Counted from the first letter of the stretch, positions 1-7,203 are shown. The stretch is DNA of 14,875 nt from UBA668 sp038234785 (GCA_038234785.1 JBBQTC010000080.1:1-14875); one strand, 5' to 3'. The notes: generated from the letters alone by a model not told the origin. Numbers and translations are program-made.

Positions 1-1189
1 GACCGACCACTTCGGGGATGACGTCGCCGGCCTTGCGGACGACGACGGTGTCCCCGGGCCGGACGTCCTTGAGACGGACCTGGTCCTCGTTGTGCAGCGT
101 CGCCATTCCCACCGTCGACCCGCCCACGAACACGGGCCGCAGCACGGCGAAGGGAGTGGTGCGGCCGGTGCGGCCCACTGACACCTGGATGTCCTCGAGG
201 ATGGTGGTGCGTTCCTCCGGCGGGAACTTGAAGGCGATCGCCCAACGGGGAGCCCGAGAGGTGAACCCCAACGTCTCCCGCTGGGCGAGGTCGTCGATCT
301 TCACCACCGCGCCGTCGATCTCGTACCCGAGGTCGTGACGATGCTCCTCCCAGTGACGACAGAAGGCATCGACCGCATCGAGGTCGTCGACCACTCGGAT
401 CTCGGGGTTCACCGGAAAGCCCAGCGCCGCCAGGAAGTCGAGCGTCTCGTGGTGGGAGGTGAAGTCGGGACCGCCGATCACCTCACCGAGCTGGTAGCTC
501 CAGAACGCCAGCTCGCGTCCGGCAGTGACGGCCGGGTCCTTCTGGCGCAGGCTGCCCGCCCCGGCGTTGCGAGGGTTCACCGGCACCGGCTCGGGCTTGC
601 GTCCGGCGGCGACCCGCACGACGTTCTCGGCCTCCTTGGCGGCCTGCAGACGCTCGAACGCGTCGATCGGCAGGTACACCTCGCCGCGCACCTCCAGCAC
701 CGGCGGTGCGCCGGTGAGCACCTTGGGCACCGAGACGATCGTGGCCACGTTCGCCGTGACGTCCTCCCCCACCCGTCCGTCCCCCCGGGTCGCGGCCTGC
801 ACCAGGCGACCCCCTTCGTACCGCAGGCTCATCGCCAGCCCGTCGATCTTCAGTTCGCACACGAACTTGGTCGACGCACCGTCGAGACCCTTCGCGATCC
901 GCTCGCCCCACGCCGACAGCTCGTCGCGATCCATCGCGTTGTCGAGACTCGTCATCGGCTCCCGATGGGTGACCGGGGCGAACGCTGTCGAGAGGCCTCC
1001 GGCTCCGACAATGTGAGTGGGCGACGCCTCGTCGACCAGCTCGGGATGCTCGGCCTCCAACGTCGCCAGCTCACGGACCAGGAGGTCGTACTCGGCGTCG
1101 CTGACCTCGGGTGCGTCGTCGGAGTAGTAGCGCTCGTTGTGATGGGCGATCTGGGCGCGCAGCTCGCGAATGCGTTCCTCGGGCGTCAT
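1..1189 (-). CDS. ligA: NAD-dependent DNA ligase LigA, N-terminal part (runs off left edge)
   Basis: LigA seals nicks in duplex DNA during replication and repair, using NAD+ to adenylate its active-site lysine. The 396 residues visible here cover the N-terminal Ia region (paired Tyr in HHNERYYSDD, residues 17-26), the nucleotidyltransferase core and the start of the OB fold. The catalytic lysine is K114 in CELKIDGLAM, close to K115 of the E. coli enzyme. Further nucleotidyltransferase motifs are seen: EVRGEVYLP (about 166-174), GAVVKIDD (about 283-290) and KFPPEE. The family is about 670 residues, so zinc finger, HhH and BRCT parts lie left of the window. The ATG at 1187-1189 gives the usual N-terminus; a GTG two codons upstream is an alternative. 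No clear Shine-Dalgarno is present, but the upstream metE-like gene ends only 21 nt away, so the two are probably co-transcribed. Confidence 0.97.
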   Translation of the reverse strand, partial: MTPEERIRELRAQIAHHNERYYSDDAPEVSDAEYDLLVRELATLEAEHPELVDEASPTHIVGAGGLSTAFAPVTHREPMTSLDNAMDRDELSAWGERIAKGLDGASTKFVCELKIDGLAMSLRYEGGRLVQAATRGDGRVGEDVTANVATIVSVPKVLTGAPPVLEVRGEVYLPIDAFERLQAAKEAENVVRVAAGRKPEPVPVNPRNAGAGSLRQKDPAVTAGRELAFWSYQLGEVIGGPDFTSHHETLDFLAALGFPVNPEIRVVDDLDAVDAFCRHWEEHRHDLGYEIDGAVVKIDDLAQRETLGFTSRAPRWAIAFKFPPEERTTILEDIQVSVGRTGRTTPFAVLRPVFVGGSTVGMATLHNEDQVRLKDVRPGDTVVVRKAGDVIPEVVG

Positions 1190-1210
1190 GCCCACAGTGT
1201 GCCCGACGCG

Positions 1211-2212
1211 CTACGCGCCGAGCGCCCAGCGGCTCGCGTTCGCCTGGTCCCGCACCCGTCGGCTGACCTCGGCGGCGATGCGGTGCACCCGTTCGGCGAC
1301 CGCCGGAGTGTGCGACGAAAGGCCGCACTCGGGAGTGATGAGCGACTGCTGACGCAACAGCGCCGGATCTGCACCGCGTTGCACGAGCTCGCACCACAGC
1401 TGACACAGCTGACGCCACGGCCGCTCGGCAGAGGTGGTGATCGGCCCGCTGGTGGGCACCACGCCCCAGGCGACATAGCCACCGCGCTCCATGAACCGAA
1501 CCAGATACCCGGCCGACTCGGCAACTTCCTGGCGCACCGGCAGGGACAGGACGGCGGGCCCGGCCGCCAGCTGCGACGGGATGTCGCCCAGCCCGCAGAC
1601 GTGCAGACCCGACACGGCCGAGGTCTCGATCGCGGCAAGGGCACCCGAGACGAGATCGATCGCGGTGTCGGGGGCGATCGGGAAGCCGGGGGTCATCAAC
1701 TCGGCGAGATCCGCCTCCTCGATGAACACCAGCTGCTTGCATCCGGGCAGTGCATCGTCGACGTACTCGATGAGATGCTCGATCCGGTCGCGCACGCATC
1801 GCACGGCGGACTCGAAGGCTTCGCTCATCGGCACCCCGGCCCGCATCAACGCCAGTCCGAAGGTGACCGGACCGACGAACTGCCACTTCACCCATCCGGT
1901 TCGTCCGTGAGCGGCCTCGAGAAAGGTCCGGAAGCCGACGAACGCATCGTGCTGGAAGTCGGTGACGAGCGGCGCCAGAGGATCGACCTGCGCCGCATCG
2001 ACGGAGATGCTGCCGTACTGCCCGATCGTGATGCCCTGCATGCCGACCATCGCCTGGGCGATGGCCCCCTCGGCCGGACTCCGCCGGGGCAGGGTGGGGA
2101 TGGCGGGGAGCTCGAGGTGGGCGAGCACGAAGGCCGCCGCGTCGCCGGCGTCGCGGTGGGGCAGGCCGCCGATGCCGGTGGCGATGCCACCGGGAAGGTT
2201 CACAGGCTTCAT
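1211..2212 (-). CDS. MetE C-terminal-like (cobalamin-independent methionine synthase family) zinc protein
   Basis: A 333-residue protein resembling the C-terminal catalytic barrel of cobalamin-independent methionine synthase (MetE) but only about half the length of true MetE. Zinc-ligand-like residues are kept: H204 and C206 in SGLHVCGLGD, and C296 in TPECGLSSHTP, matching the HxC and DCGL positions of MetE. The N-terminus (GIGGLPHRDAGDAAAFVL) looks like the start of a standalone barrel. The ATG at 2212 is chosen because AGGAGG lies 6 nt upstream; a longer frame continues to 2677 but would override this excellent site. The neighbour ligA is 21 nt downstream. I recall a MetE-like gene next to ligA in mycobacteria (Rv3015c/Rv3014c), so the pairing appears conserved. 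The family is sure; the substrate is not. It may be a methyltransferase using a small folate or cobalamin donor, or a non-catalytic relative. Confidence 0.9.
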   Translation of the reverse strand: MKPVNLPGGIATGIGGLPHRDAGDAAAFVLAHLELPAIPTLPRRSPAEGAIAQAMVGMQGITIGQYGSISVDAAQVDPLAPLVTDFQHDAFVGFRTFLEAAHGRTGWVKWQFVGPVTFGLALMRAGVPMSEAFESAVRCVRDRIEHLIEYVDDALPGCKQLVFIEEADLAELMTPGFPIAPDTAIDLVSGALAAIETSAVSGLHVCGLGDIPSQLAAGPAVLSLPVRQEVAESAGYLVRFMERGGYVAWGVVPTSGPITTSAERPWRQLCQLWCELVQRGADPALLRQQSLITPECGLSSHTPAVAERVHRIAAEVSRRVRDQANASRWALGA

Positions 2213-2318
2213 TCGGGGCCTCCTCTCCAACTGTCGGCCGTATTGGATCAATCGTTCCACGACGATGCTGCTGAGAGCGAAGTGAGGAGCGGCGTGGCCG
2301 ATACGTTGGCCTGATGCG
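2213..2318. promoter_or_regulatory. Divergent intergenic region between the metE-like gene and the membrane-protein gene
   Basis: About 106 bp separate the metE-like ATG from the most upstream start (TTG 2319) of the plus-strand membrane protein, so promoters for both directions should lie here. A TTGGAT hexamer at 2243-2248 on plus could be a -35, but no convincing -10 follows at 17 bp (GATGCT comes at 15 bp). GAGGAG at 2284-2289 on plus is a good ribosome-binding sequence, yet it faces a tiny GTG reading frame (2294-2314), not the main gene. I cannot place promoters with certainty. Confidence 0.4.
2219..2224 (-). promoter_or_regulatory. Strong Shine-Dalgarno AGGAGG fixing the metE-like start
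   Basis: On the minus strand the bases before the ATG at 2212 read AGGAGG followed by CCCCGA and then ATG. This is a six-base consensus site at 6-nt spacing, one of the best in the window, where several other genes have weak or no sites. It decides the start over the more distant in-frame starts up to 2677. Confidence 0.8.
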
Positions 2319-3212
2319 TTGTCCATCGGCAAATCTGATGCGGTGCTCGTGAACGGAGCGTTGCTCTCTCCTCGCTCATCTGTGTCGATTCTGCGCGTCC
2401 TGTGGATCGGCCTGGCAGTGTCGATGGGGCTGGCGATGTCCGCGACCGGTCTCGCCGCGCTGATCGCCTGGTGGGCGGCCGTCGCCGTCGGGGTCGTCGC
2501 GCTGATGGTGCCGAGCGCGTTGTCGCTCACCTGCCTGCGCATCCTCTCCCCCGCCGCCGTGCCGGCTGCCGTGGTCGCGCTCGTCGGAGGTGCGACGGTC
2601 GGGCTCGGGCTGCTCGCGTTGGTCCTCGCCGTCGTCACGACGCTGATCGTGTTCTCCGGAGAGGCGGGTGAGGCCATGGTGCAGGGCGCTGCCTACGGCG
2701 ACGAGCGACGCTTCCCGCTGCGAGTGCCTGCCGCAGTGCTCCTCCCGGCGGCACTCAGCTGGGTGGTCTGGGCGGCCGCGACCCTCACGGCAGCAACCTT
2801 GCTGGCCTCCCGATCCTGGGCCGCCGGTGCGCTCGTCGCGCTCATCGCTGTGGTGCTGACGTGGCTCCTCGTGCCGCGCTTCCATCGGCTGTCACGACGC
2901 TGGCTCGTCCTGGTACCAGCGGGGGTGGTCCTCCACGACCGGTTCATGCTGGGCGAGACGCTGATGGTGCAGCGCACCAACGTCCGACTGGTACAGCTCG
3001 CACTGGAAGGAACCGAGGCCGCCGACCTCACCGGTCCGTCCGCCGGCCATGCGCTCGAGGTGGCTGTCGGCGAGTCGGTGCTGGTCGTGTTTCCCAGCAC
3101 CCGCGAGCACCCCAAGGGACGCGCCATCCACGTCCGCTCGTTCCTTGTGGCGCCGACCCGTCCGGGTCGAGCGCTGCAGGCGATGTCCGACACCGGCGTT
3201 CCCGTCGGCTGA
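2319..3212 (+). CDS. Multi-pass membrane protein with soluble C-terminal domain, function unknown
   Basis: I do not recognise a named family. With the longest frame (TTG start) the protein has 297 residues. The N-terminal two thirds is hydrophobic, with probable membrane helices near residues 24-45, 46-66, 79-113 (one or two helices), 134-160 and 163-186. From about 190 a soluble segment follows (RRWLVLVPAGVVLHDRFML), whose alternating hydrophobic strands are reminiscent of bacterial PH-like domains; that is inference. The start is uncertain: TTG 2319 lacks a ribosome-binding site, and GTG codons at 2343, 2349 and 2382 are in frame, the last still upstream of the first helix. The gene is on plus between two minus-strand housekeeping genes and converges on mnmA with only 10 bp between stops, inside a strong hairpin. 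Codon use matches its neighbours, so recent acquisition is not indicated. Confidence 0.82.
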   Translation: MSIGKSDAVLVNGALLSPRSSVSILRVLWIGLAVSMGLAMSATGLAALIAWWAAVAVGVVALMVPSALSLTCLRILSPAAVPAAVVALVGGATVGLGLLALVLAVVTTLIVFSGEAGEAMVQGAAYGDERRFPLRVPAAVLLPAALSWVVWAAATLTAATLLASRSWAAGALVALIAVVLTWLLVPRFHRLSRRWLVLVPAGVVLHDRFMLGETLMVQRTNVRLVQLALEGTEAADLTGPSAGHALEVAVGESVLVVFPSTREHPKGRAIHVRSFLVAPTRPGRALQAMSDTGVPVG

Positions 3213-3220
3213 CGGGAACG
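3197..3220. terminator. Bidirectional terminator hairpin between convergent genes
   Basis: A perfect 10-bp inverted repeat, CGTTCCCGTC and GACGGGAACG, surrounds the 4-nt loop GGCT. The TGA of the plus-strand membrane protein (3210-3212) lies across the loop and right arm, and the mnmA stop (3223-3225) is 2 bp beyond the right arm. No T-tract follows on either strand, as is common for actinobacterial intrinsic terminators. The convergent placement and perfect symmetry support termination in both directions. Confidence 0.75.
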
Positions 3221-3222
3221 GC

Positions 3223-4266
3223 CTAACGGGCGATGCCGCCGCCGAGCACGTAGCTGTCGGTGCGGTCGTAGAACACCACGCTCTGGCCTGGGGCGACGCG
3301 GCGCTGCGGGTCGCTCCAGCGAACCTCCACCTCATCACCGGACACGGCGATCACGGCCGGGTGTGTGGCGCCGTGCGCGCTGCACTGGACGAGCACCTCA
3401 CCGTCGACGGGAGTGTCGGCCCAGACCATCGCGCGAACGAGCATCGCGTCGCGGTCCAACATCGACTCGTCGCCGACCATGACGGTCGCCGTCTCGTGAT
3501 CGATGTCGACGACGTATCGCTTCGGCCCACCGCCGGGGAGCCCGATGCCACGACGCTGGCCGAGTGTGACCATCTCCAACGCGTCGGCCTCGCCGAGGGC
3601 TGCGCCGTCGAGCGCGTCGACGACTGTGGCCCGTCGGAACGGGATACGCGTCCCGAGGAACTCGGTGCGGCCACCCGTGCTCGTGATGAAACAGACGTCC
3701 TGGCTGTCGGGCTTGGTCGCCGTCCGCAGTCCGAGCGCGGCCGCGCGGTCGCGCACGTCGGCCTTCGTGAGATGGCCGATGGGGAAGAGCGTCCGGGCGA
3801 GTTCGCGCTGAGGGAGCATGTGGACGACGTAGCTCTGATCCTTCGCCGGGTCCTCGCCGCGCGCCACGAAGCGGCGGCCGTCACGCTCCACGATTCGGGC
3901 GTGATGGCCGGTCGCGACCGCATCGAACCCCAACACGTCGGCACGCTCGCTGAGCCGGTGGAACTTGAGATGACGATTGCACTCGATGCACGGATTCGGT
4001 GTGACGCCATCGCGGTGCGCCTGCACGTAGGGCTCGACGACGTGCTCGTTGAAGTCGTCGGTGAAGTTGAAGACCAGGTGGTCGATGTCGAGTTGCTGGG
4101 CAACCCGACGCGCATCGTCGACATCGGCGACCGAGCAGCAGCCGGTGTCGCTGTCGCCTCCCCAGAGTCGCATCGTGATGCCGACGACCTCGTGGCCGTC
4201 GCGCAGCAGTTCGGCCGCGGCGACCGACGAATCGACTCCGCCGCTGAGGGCCATGAGCACCTTCAT
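3223..4266 (-). CDS. mnmA: tRNA-specific 2-thiouridylase MnmA
   Basis: MnmA thiolates C2 of the wobble uridine U34 in tRNAs for Lys, Glu and Gln, consuming ATP and sulfur relayed from a cysteine desulfurase. The 347-residue protein opens with the PP-loop SGGVDSS (residues 8-14), which binds ATP. The two catalytic cysteines are present: C93 in PNPCIECNR and C192 in SQDVCFI, equivalent to C102 and C199 in E. coli. The tRNA-binding segment FPIGHLTKADVR is near 161-172. The C-terminal barrel ends with DPQRRVAPGQSVVFYD, typical of the family. The ATG at 4266 overlaps the iscS stop as ATGA and gives the expected N-terminus; the frame can be extended to 4515 but that lies inside iscS. The direct iscS partner upstream fits the sulfur relay, and the overlap suggests coupled translation. 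Confidence 0.97.
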   Translation of the reverse strand: MKVLMALSGGVDSSVAAAELLRDGHEVVGITMRLWGGDSDTGCCSVADVDDARRVAQQLDIDHLVFNFTDDFNEHVVEPYVQAHRDGVTPNPCIECNRHLKFHRLSERADVLGFDAVATGHHARIVERDGRRFVARGEDPAKDQSYVVHMLPQRELARTLFPIGHLTKADVRDRAAALGLRTATKPDSQDVCFITSTGGRTEFLGTRIPFRRATVVDALDGAALGEADALEMVTLGQRRGIGLPGGGPKRYVVDIDHETATVMVGDESMLDRDAMLVRAMVWADTPVDGEVLVQCSAHGATHPAVIAVSGDEVEVRWSDPQRRVAPGQSVVFYDRTDSYVLGGGIAR

Positions 4267-5399
4267 GACACCCTCCGCAACCTGCGCACCGCGCCGATCA
4301 CCGCGTCGGCACCTCGGTCGACATCGGCAGCGGTGGTGGTGCGGCCGAGCGTGAGTCGCAACGCTCCGAGCGCCCGCTCGCGCGACACGCCCATCGCGGC
4401 CAGAACGTGCGACGGCTCCATCGCCCCGCTGGCGCAGGCAGAGGCGGCGCTCGCGCACACACCCGCCTCGTCGAGCAGGAAGAGCAACGACTCGTTCTCG
4501 ATGCCGTCGATGCACACGTGCGCCGAACCAGCGACCTTCTGCGACCGATCCACCGTCTCGGTCACGTCGGGAAGTTCGGCGAGCAGCGTGTCGATCAAGC
4601 GGTCCCGCAGGGCCGCGAGGCGAACCAGTTCGCCGGCACGATCGAGATCGGTGAGCCGCAACGCCTCGGCGAGCGCGACGATCCCCGGCACGTTCTGCGT
4701 GCCGCTGCGACGGTCACGCTCCTGGCCCCCGCCGACGAGCATCGGCGCGAACGACGTTCCCTGCTTGGCCATCATGACCCCGACGCCCTTGGGCCCGCCG
4801 AACTTGTGGGCGGACAGCGAGAGCAGGTCGACGTGCCGCGTGATCGTCCGCAGATCGACCCAGCACGGGGCCTGCACCGCATCGGTGTGGAGCAACGCCC
4901 CTGGTGCGTGTCGGCGCACGACTTCCGCCACTGCGGCAAGGTCGTTGACGGAGCCCACCTCGTTGTTCACCGTCATCACGCTGACGACCGAGACGTCCGG
5001 CGTCGCGGCGAGTGATTCACCCAACGCCACCAGGTCGACCTGACCGGTGCACGTGACCGGCACGACGACTCCGTGCACCTGCTCGACCGAGGCGAGCACG
5101 GCGTGGTGTTCGGCAGCCGGACACACGGCGACCCCGCCATGACGCGCCACGGTGCCGAGAATCGCGGTGTTGTCACCCTCGGTGCCACCGCTGGTGAACA
5201 CGACCTCCCCAGGCGCGCAGCCGATGACCTCTGCCACCACATCGCGGGCTTCGTCGACCGCCTTGCGCGCCTCGCGGGCGAAGCGGTGGGAGCCGGACGG
5301 ATTCGCGTAGTGATCGGACAGGTACGGCACCATCAGCGCGACCACCTCGGGGCGCATGGGCGTCGTGGCCGCATGGTCGAGGTAGGTGGTGTCGTTCAC
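4263..5399 (-). CDS. iscS: Cysteine desulfurase (IscS/NifS family)
   Basis: A PLP-dependent enzyme that releases sulfur from L-cysteine as an enzyme persulfide, for tRNA thiolation and Fe-S cluster assembly. The protein has 378 residues. It starts with YLDHAATTPMRPEV; the PLP lysine is K199 in SLSAHKFGGPKG; the PLP-site motif HTDAVQA is at 171-177; and the catalytic cysteine is C322 in ASACASGAMEPSHVL, on the mobile loop (C328 in E. coli IscS). The GTG at 5397-5399 gives the family N-terminus, with GGAG a short 3 nt upstream; an extension to an ATG at 5489 would overlap the RDD gene. It is followed by mnmA with a 4-nt overlap, and the RDD gene ends 20 bp upstream. I infer that its main local job is to supply sulfur to MnmA, though it may also serve Fe-S assembly. 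Confidence 0.96.
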   Translation of the reverse strand: MNDTTYLDHAATTPMRPEVVALMVPYLSDHYANPSGSHRFAREARKAVDEARDVVAEVIGCAPGEVVFTSGGTEGDNTAILGTVARHGGVAVCPAAEHHAVLASVEQVHGVVVPVTCTGQVDLVALGESLAATPDVSVVSVMTVNNEVGSVNDLAAVAEVVRRHAPGALLHTDAVQAPCWVDLRTITRHVDLLSLSAHKFGGPKGVGVMMAKQGTSFAPMLVGGGQERDRRSGTQNVPGIVALAEALRLTDLDRAGELVRLAALRDRLIDTLLAELPDVTETVDRSQKVAGSAHVCIDGIENESLLFLLDEAGVCASAASACASGAMEPSHVLAAMGVSRERALGALRLTLGRTTTAADVDRGADAVIGAVRRLRRVS

Positions 5400-5419
5400 C
5401 CGCTCCAGGCTACGACCGT

Positions 5420-6187
5420 TCAGCGAGGGTTCCAGGCAGCCGGCTGATAGGCGGGGAACGTGCGGCGCTGGTACCGGGCGATGACACACAACAGGTATGC
5501 CTCCGGGTGAACACCGACGCCACGTTCGTGGTGCAGGGTCGCTGCCGCGCGGTCGGCGAGGTCGACCGCCATCGAGTACCGGGCATCCGGACTGAGCTCA
5601 CGATTCCGCATCAGGAACGATCGGATCACGGTGTACTGATCGTCGGTCATCGCGGTCGGGTCGATCGACGCGGCGAAGACCTCGTACCCGGGCGGCACCG
5701 GGAACCACACGGCGGGCGGCAGCATCGTCCGATCGGGGTCGCGGATCACGATGGTGCCGGCCATCAGGTCGCCCACCCGCTGGTGACGGCGAGTGCCCAG
5801 CACCATCAGCGTGCCGGTCACGCCAAGCGGTGGCAGATAGCGGTCGACGAGCCCGCCCATCATCCGCAACATGGCGTGGCGCAGTCGGATCGGGGCACCC
5901 TCGAGCGTGACTGCACGGAGCCCCATCGCACGCTTGCCGATGGTGCGACCGCGCATGAAGGTCTCGGAGATGACCGGGTAGCCCATCAGGACGAATGCGA
6001 CGAGGACCGCCGCACCCGTGTTGAAACCGGTTTCGGAGAACAGGCCGAGCATGCTCAGCCCGATCGACCCCACGAAGAGGATCCCGAGCTGGATCGCAAG
6101 GTCGATGATCCCGGCGAACACCCTCGAGGACACTCCGGCCGTGTCCATCTCCAGGACGACCGCTTCGGGTGTGATGATGCCGTCCAT
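5420..6187 (-). CDS. RDD-family membrane protein
   Basis: The RDD family comprises small membrane proteins named for conserved Arg and Asp residues; some are linked to ion or compatible-solute transport, but most have no known substrate. This 255-residue protein has the signature: R22 and D29 in SRVFAGIIDLAIQLG, then GRTIGKRAMGLRAV (80-93) and RVGDLMAGT (about 137-145). Membrane helices are likely near 25-47 and 57-75, with a weaker one at about 120-131. After about residue 150 a charged cytosolic tail follows (for example MTDDQYTVIRSFLMRNRELS), which looks like an extra domain rather than a bare RDD core. The ATG at 6187 is chosen because it starts the conserved IITPEAVVLE segment and abuts a promoter-like motif. 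It is divergent from the SpoIIM-like gene across 23 bp and upstream of iscS. Confidence 0.9.
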   Translation of the reverse strand: MDGIITPEAVVLEMDTAGVSSRVFAGIIDLAIQLGILFVGSIGLSMLGLFSETGFNTGAAVLVAFVLMGYPVISETFMRGRTIGKRAMGLRAVTLEGAPIRLRHAMLRMMGGLVDRYLPPLGVTGTLMVLGTRRHQRVGDLMAGTIVIRDPDRTMLPPAVWFPVPPGYEVFAASIDPTAMTDDQYTVIRSFLMRNRELSPDARYSMAVDLADRAAATLHHERGVGVHPEAYLLCVIARYQRRTFPAYQPAAWNPR

Positions 6188-6210
6188 CCGGACAGTTACC
6201 CTAGGCCGGA
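6188..6210. promoter_or_regulatory. Divergent promoter with overlapping, symmetric -10 elements; both transcripts possibly leaderless
   Basis: Only 23 bp lie between the ATG of the RDD gene (6187, minus) and the GTG of the SpoIIM-like gene (6211, plus). They contain TACCCTA, which reads as a -10-like TACCCT on plus (6197-6202) and TAGGGT on minus (6203-6198). The distance from each hexamer to its start codon is 8 and 10 nt, so transcripts would begin at or within a few bases of the start codons. No good -35 hexamer is seen on either side and no Shine-Dalgarno fits either start. Inference from sequence geometry. Confidence 0.5.
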
Positions 6211-7203
6211 GTGGACATCGACGCGTTCGTGGCGGCGCACCAGGGCGCATGGTGGCGGCTCCAACAGCTCACGGACAGGGCGCGCAAGGTGACCCAGGTG
6301 ACGCCGGACGAGCTCGACGAGATGGTCCATCTGTACCAGCGCTCCGGCGCCAACCTCGCCACCGCCCGCGTGGAGTACGCAGCCGACTCCGGGTTGGTGA
6401 ATCGGCTCACCCTGCTCGTCAGCGACGCGCACGGCGTCCTGTACGGCCAACGCGACACCGAGGTCCGGCGCGGGCTCATCCAGTTCGCGACGGTGACCTT
6501 CCCCGCTGCGATCTACGCGCTGCGCCGATACATCGCCGTGGCGACGCTGCTCACCGTCGTCCCGTGGGCCGGGTTCCAGATCTGGCTCGCAGTGTCGCCG
6601 ACCGCGTTCGACGTGGCCGCACCGGCGGCCACCGCCCAGCAGTACATCAACCAGGACTTCGAGGACTACTACAGCAATCAGCCGTCGCAGAACTTCGCCA
6701 CCCAGGTCTTCCTCAACAACATCCGCGTCGGCTTCCTCGCGTTCGCCTCGGGCATGTTGCTCTGTGTCGTCACCGTCGCACTGCTCGTGTGGAACGGCGC
6801 CAACGTGGGCAAGGCGGGTGGTCTGTTCACGCACGTTGGGCAGTGGGACAAGTTCTGGGGACTGATCCTCCCTCACGGGATGCTCGAGATCTCCGCCGTC
6901 GTGGTGGCGGGGGCGGCAGGGCTGCGCATCGGGTGGTCGATCATCGACCCCGGTGATCGGCCTCGCTTCAACGCGCTCGTCGACGAAGCGCGCCGCGCCG
7001 GCAGCGTGGTCGTCGGTCTCGTGGTCGCCTTCCTCCTCGCGGCGACCGTCGAGGGCTTCGTGACCGGTCGCCCGTGGCCGACCTGGGTGCGTATCGGCAT
7101 CGGCGTAGGGGTGTTCACGCTGTTCTGGGGCTGGACGATCGCCTACGCGATCCGAGTTCGGCTGTCCGGCCGCACCGACGTCACACCCGACGCCCCCCTC
7201 TGA
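6211..7203 (+). CDS. SpoIIM-like (DUF95 / stage II sporulation protein M family) membrane protein
   Basis: A 330-residue integral membrane protein. The N-terminus (MDIDAFVAAHQGAWWRLQQL) matches the usual opening of actinobacterial SpoIIM-like proteins, followed by a charged soluble region to about 100. Membrane helices are likely near 106-128, 172-196, 222-246, 266-288 and 292-315. The family signature PHGMLEISAVVVAGAAGLRIG spans 221-241. In Bacillus SpoIIM acts in the complex that drives engulfment, but nothing here implies sporulation: these homologues occur widely with RDD and MoxR genes. The GTG start abuts a -10-like hexamer, suggesting a leaderless message. The RDD gene is divergent on the left and the DUF58-MoxR operon converges on the right, the same gene set I recall around mycobacterial moxR2 (Rv3692-Rv3695). 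Confidence 0.92.
   Translation: MDIDAFVAAHQGAWWRLQQLTDRARKVTQVTPDELDEMVHLYQRSGANLATARVEYAADSGLVNRLTLLVSDAHGVLYGQRDTEVRRGLIQFATVTFPAAIYALRRYIAVATLLTVVPWAGFQIWLAVSPTAFDVAAPAATAQQYINQDFEDYYSNQPSQNFATQVFLNNIRVGFLAFASGMLLCVVTVALLVWNGANVGKAGGLFTHVGQWDKFWGLILPHGMLEISAVVVAGAAGLRIGWSIIDPGDRPRFNALVDEARRAGSVVVGLVVAFLLAATVEGFVTGRPWPTWVRIGIGVGVFTLFWGWTIAYAIRVRLSGRTDVTPDAPL

Noticed and set aside
335..2314. Long plus-strand open frame opposite ligA and the metE-like gene
   Set aside because: Its product is Arg/Gly/His-rich without recognisable domains and lies antisense to two genes with clear family motifs; long spurious frames are expected in high-GC DNA.
2213..2677. N-terminal extension of the metE-like protein to an ATG at 2677
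   Set aside because: The extra 155 residues are low-complexity Ala/Thr sequence antisense to the membrane-protein gene, and ATG 2212 has a consensus Shine-Dalgarno.
3049..5043. Long plus-strand open frame opposite mnmA and iscS
   Set aside because: Antisense shadow of two genes with intact catalytic motifs; low-complexity composition and no domain.
6211..7203. SpoIIM-like gene as evidence of sporulation
   Set aside because: The family is widespread in non-sporulating actinobacteria beside RDD and MoxR genes; no other sporulation gene is present.
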